A stretch of 11,812 nt of DNA from an uncultured Moraxella sp. (GTDB lineage Bacteria; Pseudomonadota; Gammaproteobacteria; Pseudomonadales; Moraxellaceae). Of the stretch, positions 6,623 to 11,812 are shown piece by piece (position 1 is the first letter of the stretch; every line of letters begins with the position of its first letter). The notes below the pieces were generated by a model that saw nothing but the letters and a program-made list of their open reading frames with translations, had not been told where the DNA came from and did no database searches. The position numbers and the translations under genes are program-made. The stretch covers positions 1 through 11,812 of the forward strand of contig CALAPG010000041.1 in NCBI GenBank assembly GCA_937889485.1, read 5' to 3'.

Positions 6623-7159
6623 ATGTTATACCAATGGCAAGACAAAAAACCCACCTACCAAGTGCCCTTCACGGGCTGGATAGCCGATAATGCCAGCGTG
6701 ATTGGTGATGTCCACCTTGGCGAGAATGTGAGCGTCTGGTTTGGTGCGGTGGTACGCGCAGACAATGCGCCCATTTATCTGGGCAAAAATAGCAACGTGC
6801 AAGAAAACAGCGTGATACACACCGATGAAGGCATTGCCGTCATCATTGGCGAGGGCGTGACCATTGGGCATTTAGCGATGCTACACGGCTGCAGCATTGG
6901 TGATAATAGCTTGATAGGTATTGGTGCGATTGTACTCAATAATGCCAAAATCGGTAAAAACTGTATCATCGGTGCCAATGCCCTCGTCACTGAAAATATG
7001 CAAATCCCCGATAATTCAGTGGTGATGGGTAGCCCTGCCAAAGTGGTTAAAACCCTACCGCCCGAGCGAGAATCGATGCTCAAGCAGTCAGCGCTGCATT
7101 ACGTGAGCAAAGCACACAGTTTTAAAACAGGGTTAAAACCACTGTCGATGGCGGAATAA
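6623..7159 (+). CDS. Gamma-class carbonic anhydrase-like hexapeptide-repeat protein (YrdA/PaaY family)
   Basis: A 178-residue left-handed beta-helix protein of the gamma carbonic anhydrase family, expected to form a trimer in the cytoplasm. Imperfect hexapeptide repeats run from about residue 20 to 140. The three zinc-ligand histidines are at the expected places: His66 (NSVIHTDEG) and His83/His88 (TIGHLAMLHG). The RAD motif (Arg45, Asp47) that shapes the active site is present. Family members may hydrate CO2, but many YrdA/PaaY-type proteins have little measured activity or act as thioesterases, so the reaction is not certain. I chose ATG 6623 because AAGGA lies seven bases upstream (6611-6615); an in-frame ATG at 6572 lies inside the prfB terminator and lacks a site. 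The gene ends before a terminator shared with fimV-C. Confidence 0.92.
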   Translation: MLYQWQDKKPTYQVPFTGWIADNASVIGDVHLGENVSVWFGAVVRADNAPIYLGKNSNVQENSVIHTDEGIAVIIGEGVTIGHLAMLHGCSIGDNSLIGIGAIVLNNAKIGKNCIIGANALVTENMQIPDNSVVMGSPAKVVKTLPPERESMLKQSALHYVSKAHSFKTGLKPLSMAE

Positions 7160-7200
7160 TTTTAGCATTTGTAGGCAGATGACCCTTGATTATGGGATGC

Positions 7201-7237
7201 AAAAAAAGGATAGTGACAATCAACTATCCTTTTTTTT
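7201..7237. terminator. Bidirectional terminator between the carbonic anhydrase-like gene and fimV-C
   Basis: AAAAAAAGGATAGT (7201-7214) pairs perfectly with the complement at 7223-7236 around an eight-base loop. Because the stem is A-rich on the left and T-rich on the right, each strand reads a hairpin followed by Ts, so it can stop both converging transcripts. Confidence 0.9.
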
Positions 7238-7255
7238 AAATTTTAAAGTCAAAAA

Positions 7256-9085
7256 CTATGCAATACTTTGTCGCAATGTTGCGATCCGTGCTAGTAATGC
7301 CGTATCTTCGCTGTCTTTGACTTCATCAAGTAAGCGTTTGGCGCTATCATATTCACCCAAGTTGATATAGGCTTCTGCCAAATCAACATTTAAGGTAGCC
7401 GTATCCAGTGCTTTTATACCATCAAATGCCGCCGCCAAATCCTCTAAAACAGGCGCCTGTAAGGTGCTAGCCTCTGGATTGTCCAGTTCTGTACGGGAGG
7501 ATGGCTCAAGCCGTACGTCCTCAACCACTGGGGCATCTGTTATCAGTGCATCTAGTGGTGTTATATCAGCAATGGCAGGTATTGTTGGGTGCGTGGCAGC
7601 AGCTGGTTGAGGTTGCTGCGCGTCATCAACGGTCAATAAAAACTCGTCCGCTGGTGTTTGCACGTTTGGTGCGGTATCAACCACCACAGGTGGGGTTGGT
7701 ACAGATGGCTCAAGATCGAAACTTGCAAAATCCGCTATGAGTGATTCTTCCTCAGCCTGCTTGGGTGTATGTATTTCAAGATTAGGTACTTCAAGATTAG
7801 GGCTAACATTTGCCGCTAGTGTACCGTCGGTTGCTGTATCTGTTTGTGCCAAATCAAAGCTAAAATCATCGGTTAACTCTAGCGAAAGGGCAGGTGCTGT
7901 AGTGGTATCTGTATCTGCAGCCATAGGCGTTGAGATTGACTTTGTCTCGAGGGTTTTGGTCTCATCAAAATCAAAGTCAAAATCAAAATCGTCATCCACT
8001 AACACAGAACCTTGAGTGGTGGGCGCAGATGTCTTGAAATTAGGGGTGTCTGCTACAGGGGATGTTACCGTATTTGTCTCCGCAATGTTTGGCTCTGCAA
8101 TGTTCGTTTCTGTAATGTGGGGGCCGTTGGGCTGCTGGGTGACCGTCTGAGTGGGCGCTTCAAGTACAAACTCATCTAGAGATAAAATATCTTGAGTAGG
8201 GTTGACAGGTGCGATTGCTTGTGTAGCAGCAGGTGCAAACGTTGGTTGGTCTTCCAGCTCAAAATCAAAAGAAAAATCGTCTGTCTTGTCAAGCTGAGTG
8301 GTTGCTACTGCCGCAGCCGCGGTTGTGGTATTAGCCTCGACAACTGGCGCGGTATGGGTCGCTGTGGGTGCTGATTGGGGTGATAAGGTGGTGTTTGTTG
8401 GGGCGGTTGCTGTGGCTTTGCGATTGTCTTCAGCTTTTTCAATGTTATTAAAATCAAATAAGTCAAATTCGAGGGTATCATCTTGAGAAAGTGGTGCGCT
8501 CGTGGTTTCTTGAGAGGCTTTACTAGTGAGTGTTTTTTCTTCGTCCACAAGGGTTTTAAGCTTATTTGCTTGATTGGTAGTAACAAAGTCATTGAGCGCT
8601 AATACTTCAGGAAAAAATGCATCAAAGTTGGTGTAATCTTTGGACAAAGCATACGCATTTAATAGCGAAAAATGAAGGTCGCCATTTCTGGGGTGGCGTG
8701 TAATTGCTTGACGCAATAAAGTAATGGCACCGCTGTAGTCATGTTGTTGGAGCAGTAGATCCACCGCCTCAAGGTCTTGATCGCTGCTACTTGTGGCAGC
8801 AGTGGGGATACTTTCTGCTATATTTTGAGGGGCTAGATGTTGTGAGGCTTGGATACTGGCAAAATCGCTAGTACTTGGCATACTGTCATAAGGGGTCAAG
8901 GCTGATGGTGCTTGAGCCTGCCGTTGTAGTTCAAGTTCACGTTGCTGTTCGGCAAGGGTTTTTGGGCGGTTAGTGGGTGTTTGGGCGGCTGGGCTATTGG
9001 CTTTGCCTTTTTTTTGCATAAAAAAAACACCTGCTAAGATTACGATAACTACTACCGCAGCAATACCCATCATGATAGGATCCAT
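7256..9085 (-). CDS. FimV C-terminal half: membrane-anchored TPR/FimV-C protein
   Basis: A 609-residue protein matching the second half of FimV, the polar hub that supports type IV pilus assembly and twitching in Pseudomonas. One membrane helix lies at residues 4-23, followed by KKGK, predicting an outside N-terminus and a cytoplasmic body. A helical TPR-like part (about 104-185; LLLQQHDYSGAITLLRQAI) is followed by a long acidic, Thr/Ala/Pro-rich disordered region with FDF-type motifs. The FimV C-terminal domain ends the protein (563-600; TLNVDLAEAYINLGEYDSAK). The ATG at 9085 has AAGAGG seven bases upstream (9098-9093), so it is translated independently of fimV-N. Normally these domains are on one chain with the LysM part, here encoded 166 bases upstream. 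It is probably cotranscribed with fimV-N. Confidence 0.85.
   Translation of the reverse strand: MDPIMMGIAAVVVIVILAGVFFMQKKGKANSPAAQTPTNRPKTLAEQQRELELQRQAQAPSALTPYDSMPSTSDFASIQASQHLAPQNIAESIPTAATSSSDQDLEAVDLLLQQHDYSGAITLLRQAITRHPRNGDLHFSLLNAYALSKDYTNFDAFFPEVLALNDFVTTNQANKLKTLVDEEKTLTSKASQETTSAPLSQDDTLEFDLFDFNNIEKAEDNRKATATAPTNTTLSPQSAPTATHTAPVVEANTTTAAAAVATTQLDKTDDFSFDFELEDQPTFAPAATQAIAPVNPTQDILSLDEFVLEAPTQTVTQQPNGPHITETNIAEPNIAETNTVTSPVADTPNFKTSAPTTQGSVLVDDDFDFDFDFDETKTLETKSISTPMAADTDTTTAPALSLELTDDFSFDLAQTDTATDGTLAANVSPNLEVPNLEIHTPKQAEEESLIADFASFDLEPSVPTPPVVVDTAPNVQTPADEFLLTVDDAQQPQPAAATHPTIPAIADITPLDALITDAPVVEDVRLEPSSRTELDNPEASTLQAPVLEDLAAAFDGIKALDTATLNVDLAEAYINLGEYDSAKRLLDEVKDSEDTALLARIATLRQSIA
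7773..7802 (-). repeat. Tandem 15-bp duplication inside fimV-C
   Basis: Two adjacent 15-bp units (7773-7787 and 7788-7802, each containing TTCAAGATTAGG) encode NLEVPNLEI at residues 430-438. They keep the frame and lie in the disordered part of the protein. Confidence 0.75.
7962..7997 (-). repeat. Six-base tandem repeat encoding the DDDFDFDFDFD tract
   Basis: Alternating GAT/GAC and TTT codons form a hexamer repeat (read on the plus strand as TCAAAA/TCAAAG units) encoding alternating Asp and Phe at residues 364-374 of fimV-C. Being a multiple of three, it can gain or lose units without breaking the frame. Confidence 0.8.
8082..8118 (-). repeat. Degenerate 15-bp repeat inside fimV-C
   Basis: GCAATGTTTGGCTCT (8082-8096), GCAATGTTCGTTTCT (8097-8111) and a partial third copy starting GTAATGT (8112) encode the ETNIAEPNIAETN region, residues 326-338. 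This is another in-frame expansion in the linker. Confidence 0.7.
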
Positions 9086-9092
9086 TTGTATA

Positions 9093-9098
9093 CCTCTT
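9093..9098 (-). promoter_or_regulatory. Ribosome binding site of fimV-C
   Basis: AAGAGG, read on the minus strand, lies seven bases before the ATG at 9085-9083. It shows that fimV-C is a separately initiated gene and not simply the distal part of a broken one. Confidence 0.8.
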
Positions 9099-9165
9099 AG
9101 TAATTTTAGGTAGTTATTATTAGCAAAACTTGATGGCTAACGGGCGTTGGTTGGTTAGCGTAAGC

Positions 9166-9186
9166 TTGATAACAACTGTTATTCAA
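9166..9186. promoter_or_regulatory. Near-palindrome in the fimV-N/fimV-C gap
   Basis: TTGATAAC (9166-9173) faces GTTATTCAA (9178-9186) around AACT, a palindrome with one extra base. It lies in the 166-base gap between the two fimV genes. It could be an operator or an RNA hairpin; no clear promoter or T tract accompanies it. Confidence 0.35.
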
Positions 9187-9251
9187 TTTGATTTGGGGGA
9201 GATGCTACCGTTGCTGTAGCTTTTAGCAGGGCGAAGTCATCTCTTTCCAGT

Positions 9252-10709
9252 TTATTTTTTATTGAGCTCTTTTAGACGTTGTTCTAGCTGAGCCAGTTTA
9301 GCATTTTGTAATTTTAAACGTGTGTCTGCACTGACCAATGATTGGTTTAATTGACCAACTTTATTGGCTTGCGAGGCAGTTTGTTGTCTTTTTTGCTGTA
9401 ATTGAGCCAAAGCTTGTGGCGATAAGCCTTTGCTGGTTTTCTGTTTGTTTGGGCTGCTTTGTCCTTGCGCGGTACCGTTTTGGGTGGTAGGCGCGATAAT
9501 GGTCATTTCTGATTTTTTGTTGGTTTTGACAGCAGGTGCTATTTTGGCAGGGGTACGTCCTGATTGCGTGGACGGTTTGCTGCGCTTTGGGGTATGAGTC
9601 GAGACAGCAGGTGCTGCTGTGGGTTGCTGTGGTTTTTTTTGCTTGGTTGATTTGGGTAATTTAGTGGACTTAGTTTGTTGGCGGGCTTCATTGGCGTTGT
9701 TAATACCAAGCTGTGAAGGCACGGTTTTATATTTTGGTAGTTTTAATTCTGTATTGGCGGTTAGCTTGGTAGGGTCGTTGTCGGCAAATGCATTGGGATT
9801 GGCAGCCATGATATCTGCCATTACCGATGCCGTGTCTTTACGATTTGCGGCGGCAATTTTGCGTGCAATTGTCCAAAGGTTGTCATTGCGCTGCAATACA
9901 TAAGTAGTAGTCGCTGTGGGTGGTGCTGATGATGGCGAGCTAGTAGTACGATTTTTTTGTTTTTTTATGGGTTTTTGTGTTGGCGTAGCGGTTGGATACG
10001 TACTATCGCTGGTATTAGGGTTAATCGCCTGTGGTTGATTGGGTGTATCAAAATTGTTGCTGACAGCTCTGTAGGTGCGTACTTCTTGAATCCGTAGTAC
10101 ACCGTTGTTATGAGTGGTAACCGTTGGGGTAGTGGGTGTAGGTGTGCTTGTTTGTGTACTCTCAGCCATTTGTTTGGTGGGCTGACTAGTAGGCAGTACA
10201 TTGACATCATTTCCCGTATAAGGTGATAGTACCAATGGCAGGTTAACGGGATTTGCTGCACCTAATACTACTTGGCGATTGGTGTCGCGGAGTGTGGAGG
10301 TATTTGCCTGCGTGGTAATTTTTTGCTTGCTATTGATGGGCATCAACAAAGTTTTTGGCAATGTTTTGGTTTCACCTTGGTTGGTGATGGTGAGCACGAC
10401 ATCGGTAAAAGGGGCATTGATGGGTTGGCTTGTGGATAAAATAATTTGTCCGCCATTACTGCTGGTAGGCTCAAATCTAGCCTGTACCTCTGATTCTTTG
10501 CTCAAGCCTAATTGCTGATAAATATCGCTTTGTGCCATTTTAACTGAAAAGGTGCGCGGGTCAATATCACTCACATTGATACGGGCATTCAACGGCTGAT
10601 TTTGCTGAGACTGTACATAGGTATCGCCAATATTGACCGCATAGGTCACGATTGGAAACGACAACGGAAGTCCCAATACCAGTTTTACAGTGTATTTTTG
10701 CCAAGACAT
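9252..10709 (-). CDS. FimV N-terminal half: secreted LysM protein
   Basis: A 485-residue protein matching the periplasmic half of FimV. Residues 1-24 resemble a signal peptide with probable cleavage after TYA. The FimV N-terminal domain follows (GDTYVQSQQNQPLNARINVSDID). A Thr/Pro-rich linker leads to a LysM peptidoglycan-binding domain at about 268-326 (TYVLQRNDNLWTIARKIAAAN). The protein then has a Lys/Pro/Gln-rich stretch and ends in a coiled coil (about 430-483). In FimV the coiled coil is followed by a membrane helix and cytoplasmic TPRs; here a TAA ends the chain just before that point. ATG 10709 is supported by AAGGG six bases upstream. It lies downstream of asd, the order seen in Pseudomonas. 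As it stands, the mature product should be a soluble periplasmic protein. Confidence 0.88.
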   Translation of the reverse strand: MSWQKYTVKLVLGLPLSFPIVTYAVNIGDTYVQSQQNQPLNARINVSDIDPRTFSVKMAQSDIYQQLGLSKESEVQARFEPTSSNGGQIILSTSQPINAPFTDVVLTITNQGETKTLPKTLLMPINSKQKITTQANTSTLRDTNRQVVLGAANPVNLPLVLSPYTGNDVNVLPTSQPTKQMAESTQTSTPTPTTPTVTTHNNGVLRIQEVRTYRAVSNNFDTPNQPQAINPNTSDSTYPTATPTQKPIKKQKNRTTSSPSSAPPTATTTYVLQRNDNLWTIARKIAAANRKDTASVMADIMAANPNAFADNDPTKLTANTELKLPKYKTVPSQLGINNANEARQQTKSTKLPKSTKQKKPQQPTAAPAVSTHTPKRSKPSTQSGRTPAKIAPAVKTNKKSEMTIIAPTTQNGTAQGQSSPNKQKTSKGLSPQALAQLQQKRQQTASQANKVGQLNQSLVSADTRLKLQNAKLAQLEQRLKELNKK

Positions 10710-10981
10710 AACAGACCCTTGCTTAGAGTATCACAGAAAAATTTAGATAATAAGTCCAACAACGCGCTTACCTACCCAGTGCAAGCTGGCTTTTATATAT
10801 CATGGTTGGCGTTATAACAGATTTGGGTAAACAATGCGTGATCAAAAGTTGTATGACAACTATCGGCTTAACTTTACACTTTTTGTGAAAAACACACAAT
10901 AGCTTTGCCTAAAGTAATCGCTGAACAGCGCATAATTCACACTATTTTGAATCAAAATGCTTTACCCTTGCCACCTTAATA

Positions 10982-11010
10982 ATTATATTGGCTGTATAGG
11001 GCAGTGGCAA
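10982..11010 (-). promoter_or_regulatory. Strong sigma70 promoter for fimV-N
   Basis: On the minus strand, TTGCCA (11010-11005, five of six consensus bases), a 17-bp spacer and a perfect TATAAT (10987-10982) form the best promoter in the window. Transcription from about 10975 would give a 5' leader of roughly 265 nt before the ATG at 10709. Confidence 0.7.
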
Positions 11011-11046
11011 CTGGCTTTTTGGTTGAGAGGATAAGAAATAGCAAGG

Positions 11047-11083
11047 AAAAACCCAAAATCCTAAATAAGGTAGGGTTTTTTTT
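11047..11083. terminator. Second terminator-like hairpin in the asd-fimV gap
   Basis: AAAAACCC (11047-11054) pairs with GGGTTTTT (11073-11080), with an inner CCT/AGG pairing, and Ts follow to 11083 on the plus strand. On the minus strand it is also followed by Ts (TTTTT before CCTTGC). It is weaker than the asd terminator and may act as a backup for asd read-through. Confidence 0.55.
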
Positions 11084-11154
11084 AAATGGTAGCTAACCGC
11101 GACGTTTGGGTAAAAATACGTGCTCAAGCAAAGAGTATTATGTAGTAAAAAATC

Positions 11155-11183
11155 AAAAACACGCCATTAAGACGTGTTTTTTT
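11155..11183. terminator. Intrinsic terminator of asd
   Basis: AAAAACACG (11155-11163) pairs perfectly with CGTGTTTTT (11173-11181) around a nine-base loop. On the minus strand it begins 45 bases after the asd stop and ends in a T-rich tail, separating asd from fimV-N. Confidence 0.85.
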
Positions 11184-11228
11184 GGCAGTAGACACCCAAA
11201 TAATAAGCGGCTATCACGCCTATTGCAG

Positions 11229-11812
11229 TTATAATTTGCCACGAATAATGGCTAGCGTACGGCGTAGTGGCTCGGCTGCCCCCCACAGTAGCTGGTCGCC
11301 TACTGTAAAGGCAGATAGGTATTCTGCGCCAAGATTCATTTTACGCAAACGTCCAACGGCGACTTTTAAGGTGCCTGTCACTGCAACAGGGGTTAAGCGC
11401 TCAACGCTTGCGGCTTTGTCGTTTTCTACCACATCCAGCCATTCATTGCCGCTGTCTCGCAGTGCTGCTTCAATGTCTGCCAGTGGAATATCTTTTTTGA
11501 GTTTGATGGTCAAACCTTGTGAGTGGCAGCGCATCGCGCCAATACGCACACAGATGCCGTCAATGGGCACGATAGCGGTGTCGGTATTGCCCAAGATTTT
11601 GTTGGTCTCAACGCAGCCTTTCCACTCTTCTTTAGATTGACCGTTGTCAAGCTGCACATCAATGTAAGGAATTAAGCTACCTGCCAACGGCGCGCCAAAG
11701 TATTGTTTTGGGAAGGTATCACTGCGCTGTAACTCTGCCACCTGACGGTCAATCTCCAAAATTGCCCCTGCTGGGTTGTCGAGTGCATCGGCAACGCCAT
11801 CATGAATATAGC
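11229..11812 (-). CDS. asd: Aspartate-semialdehyde dehydrogenase, C-terminal part (partial)
   Basis: The final 193 residues of Asd, which reduces aspartyl phosphate to aspartate semialdehyde with NADPH. It feeds lysine/diaminopimelate (hence peptidoglycan), threonine and methionine synthesis. The frame stays open to the window edge, so the 5' half with the catalytic cysteine is missing. Family blocks seen are FGAPLAGSLIPYIDVQLDNG, EEWKGCVETNKIL, and DGICVRIGAMRCHSQ with the substrate-binding Arg and the catalytic His (fragment residues 89 and 96). The C-terminus has TPVAVTGTL, VGRLRKMN, LSAFTVGDQLLWGAAEPLRR. These follow the gamma-proteobacterial (E. coli-type) enzyme closely. The TTG at 11759 is an internal Leu codon, not a start. 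The gene ends in its own terminator. Confidence 0.96.
   Translation of the reverse strand, partial: YIHDGVADALDNPAGAILEIDRQVAELQRSDTFPKQYFGAPLAGSLIPYIDVQLDNGQSKEEWKGCVETNKILGNTDTAIVPIDGICVRIGAMRCHSQGLTIKLKKDIPLADIEAALRDSGNEWLDVVENDKAASVERLTPVAVTGTLKVAVGRLRKMNLGAEYLSAFTVGDQLLWGAAEPLRRTLAIIRGKL

Larger units (their letters stand above)
10710..11228. other. Long intergenic region between asd and fimV-N
   Basis: About 520 bases without a supportable protein gene. It contains the asd terminator (11155-11183), a second terminator-like hairpin (11047-11083), a strong minus-strand promoter (10982-11010) and the predicted leader of fimV-N of about 265 bases. The leader includes small inverted repeats at 10847-10861 (AGTTGT/ACAACT) and 10944-10958 (ATTTTG/CAAAAT). 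I find no tRNA or recognised riboswitch. Confidence 0.7.

Noticed and set aside
8305..8592. Alternative-frame ORFs inside fimV-C, and antisense ORFs at 7501-8486
   Set aside because: They arise from the repetitive, low-complexity coding sequence of fimV-C and lack start signals or recognisable domains.
9204..9220. GCTAC/GTAGC hairpin between the two fimV genes as a terminator
   Set aside because: The stem is only five pairs, and on the transcribed minus strand it is followed by ATCTCCCCC rather than a T run.
9255..9260. Run of six As (minus strand) just before the fimV-N stop as a slippage site joining the two fimV genes
   Set aside because: A +1 shift there enters the fimV-C frame but meets an in-frame TAA at 9181-9179 and two more stops before 9085, so no fusion protein results.
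10770..10810. Sigma54-type promoter before fimV-N
   Set aside because: TTGCA is present on the minus strand, but the GG needed at the correct upstream spacing is absent.
10877..10933. 18-codon ORF in the fimV-N leader (minus strand, ATG at 10933)
   Set aside because: It has no ribosome binding site and no recognisable attenuator codon bias or paired hairpins.
10942..11127. Possible 61-residue minus-strand protein
   Set aside because: It begins at a TTG without a ribosome site, runs through a terminator hairpin and overlaps the strong promoter at 10982-11010.
11182..11640. 152-codon plus-strand ORF antisense to asd
   Set aside because: Asd matches its family over the whole region, and the antisense frame starts within a terminator with no ribosome site.

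Overview
The window looks like a Moraxellaceae chromosome (Moraxella/Faucicola/Psychrobacter type; the exact genus is inferred). The base composition is moderately AT-rich. The adjacent pair asd and fimV, a nuoM-nuoN operon end, a TonB3-like transducer and an RF2 gene with the usual programmed frameshift all fit a gamma-proteobacterium. I see no phage, transposon, CRISPR, tRNA or rRNA. Almost everything is housekeeping, and the most unusual item is FimV encoded as two separate genes.

Positions 1-1780 hold the end of the complex I (nuo) operon: the 3' end of nuoM, a complete nuoN abutting it, and a clear intrinsic terminator. A 13-bp tandem duplication follows, then a ferredoxin/flavodoxin-NADP reductase (fpr, 1825-2625). 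Convergent with fpr is an unrecognised 240-residue protein on the minus strand (2691-3413).

Positions 3426-3695 form a divergent control region with overlapping sigma70-like promoters, a 15-bp palindrome and a seven-codon upstream ORF. From there the plus strand carries a TonB3-like energy transducer, a HAD-IB phosphatase with an N-terminal DKQL triplication, prfB (peptide chain release factor 2, with its +1 frameshift at 5520-5526) and a gamma-class carbonic anhydrase-like hexapeptide protein. The prfB terminator lies directly in front of the last gene and appears to overlap that gene's promoter.

From 7201 on, all genes are on the minus strand and are transcribed in the order asd, fimV-N, fimV-C. 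Asd is cut by the window edge and has its own terminator. After it comes a gap of about 520 bp with a second hairpin and a very good sigma70 promoter, giving fimV-N a predicted leader of about 265 nt. FimV-N is a secreted LysM protein. FimV-C begins with a membrane anchor and carries the TPR-like segment, acidic FDF repeats and the FimV C-terminal domain. Together the two equal one normal FimV, cut just before the membrane segment. A shared bidirectional terminator separates fimV-C from the carbonic anhydrase gene.

Functionally, nuoMN and fpr serve respiration and redox balance, prfB serves translation termination, and asd serves lysine/threonine/methionine and diaminopimelate synthesis. In related bacteria FimV and TonB3 both affect type IV pilus function, so the window may hold two twitching-related loci.
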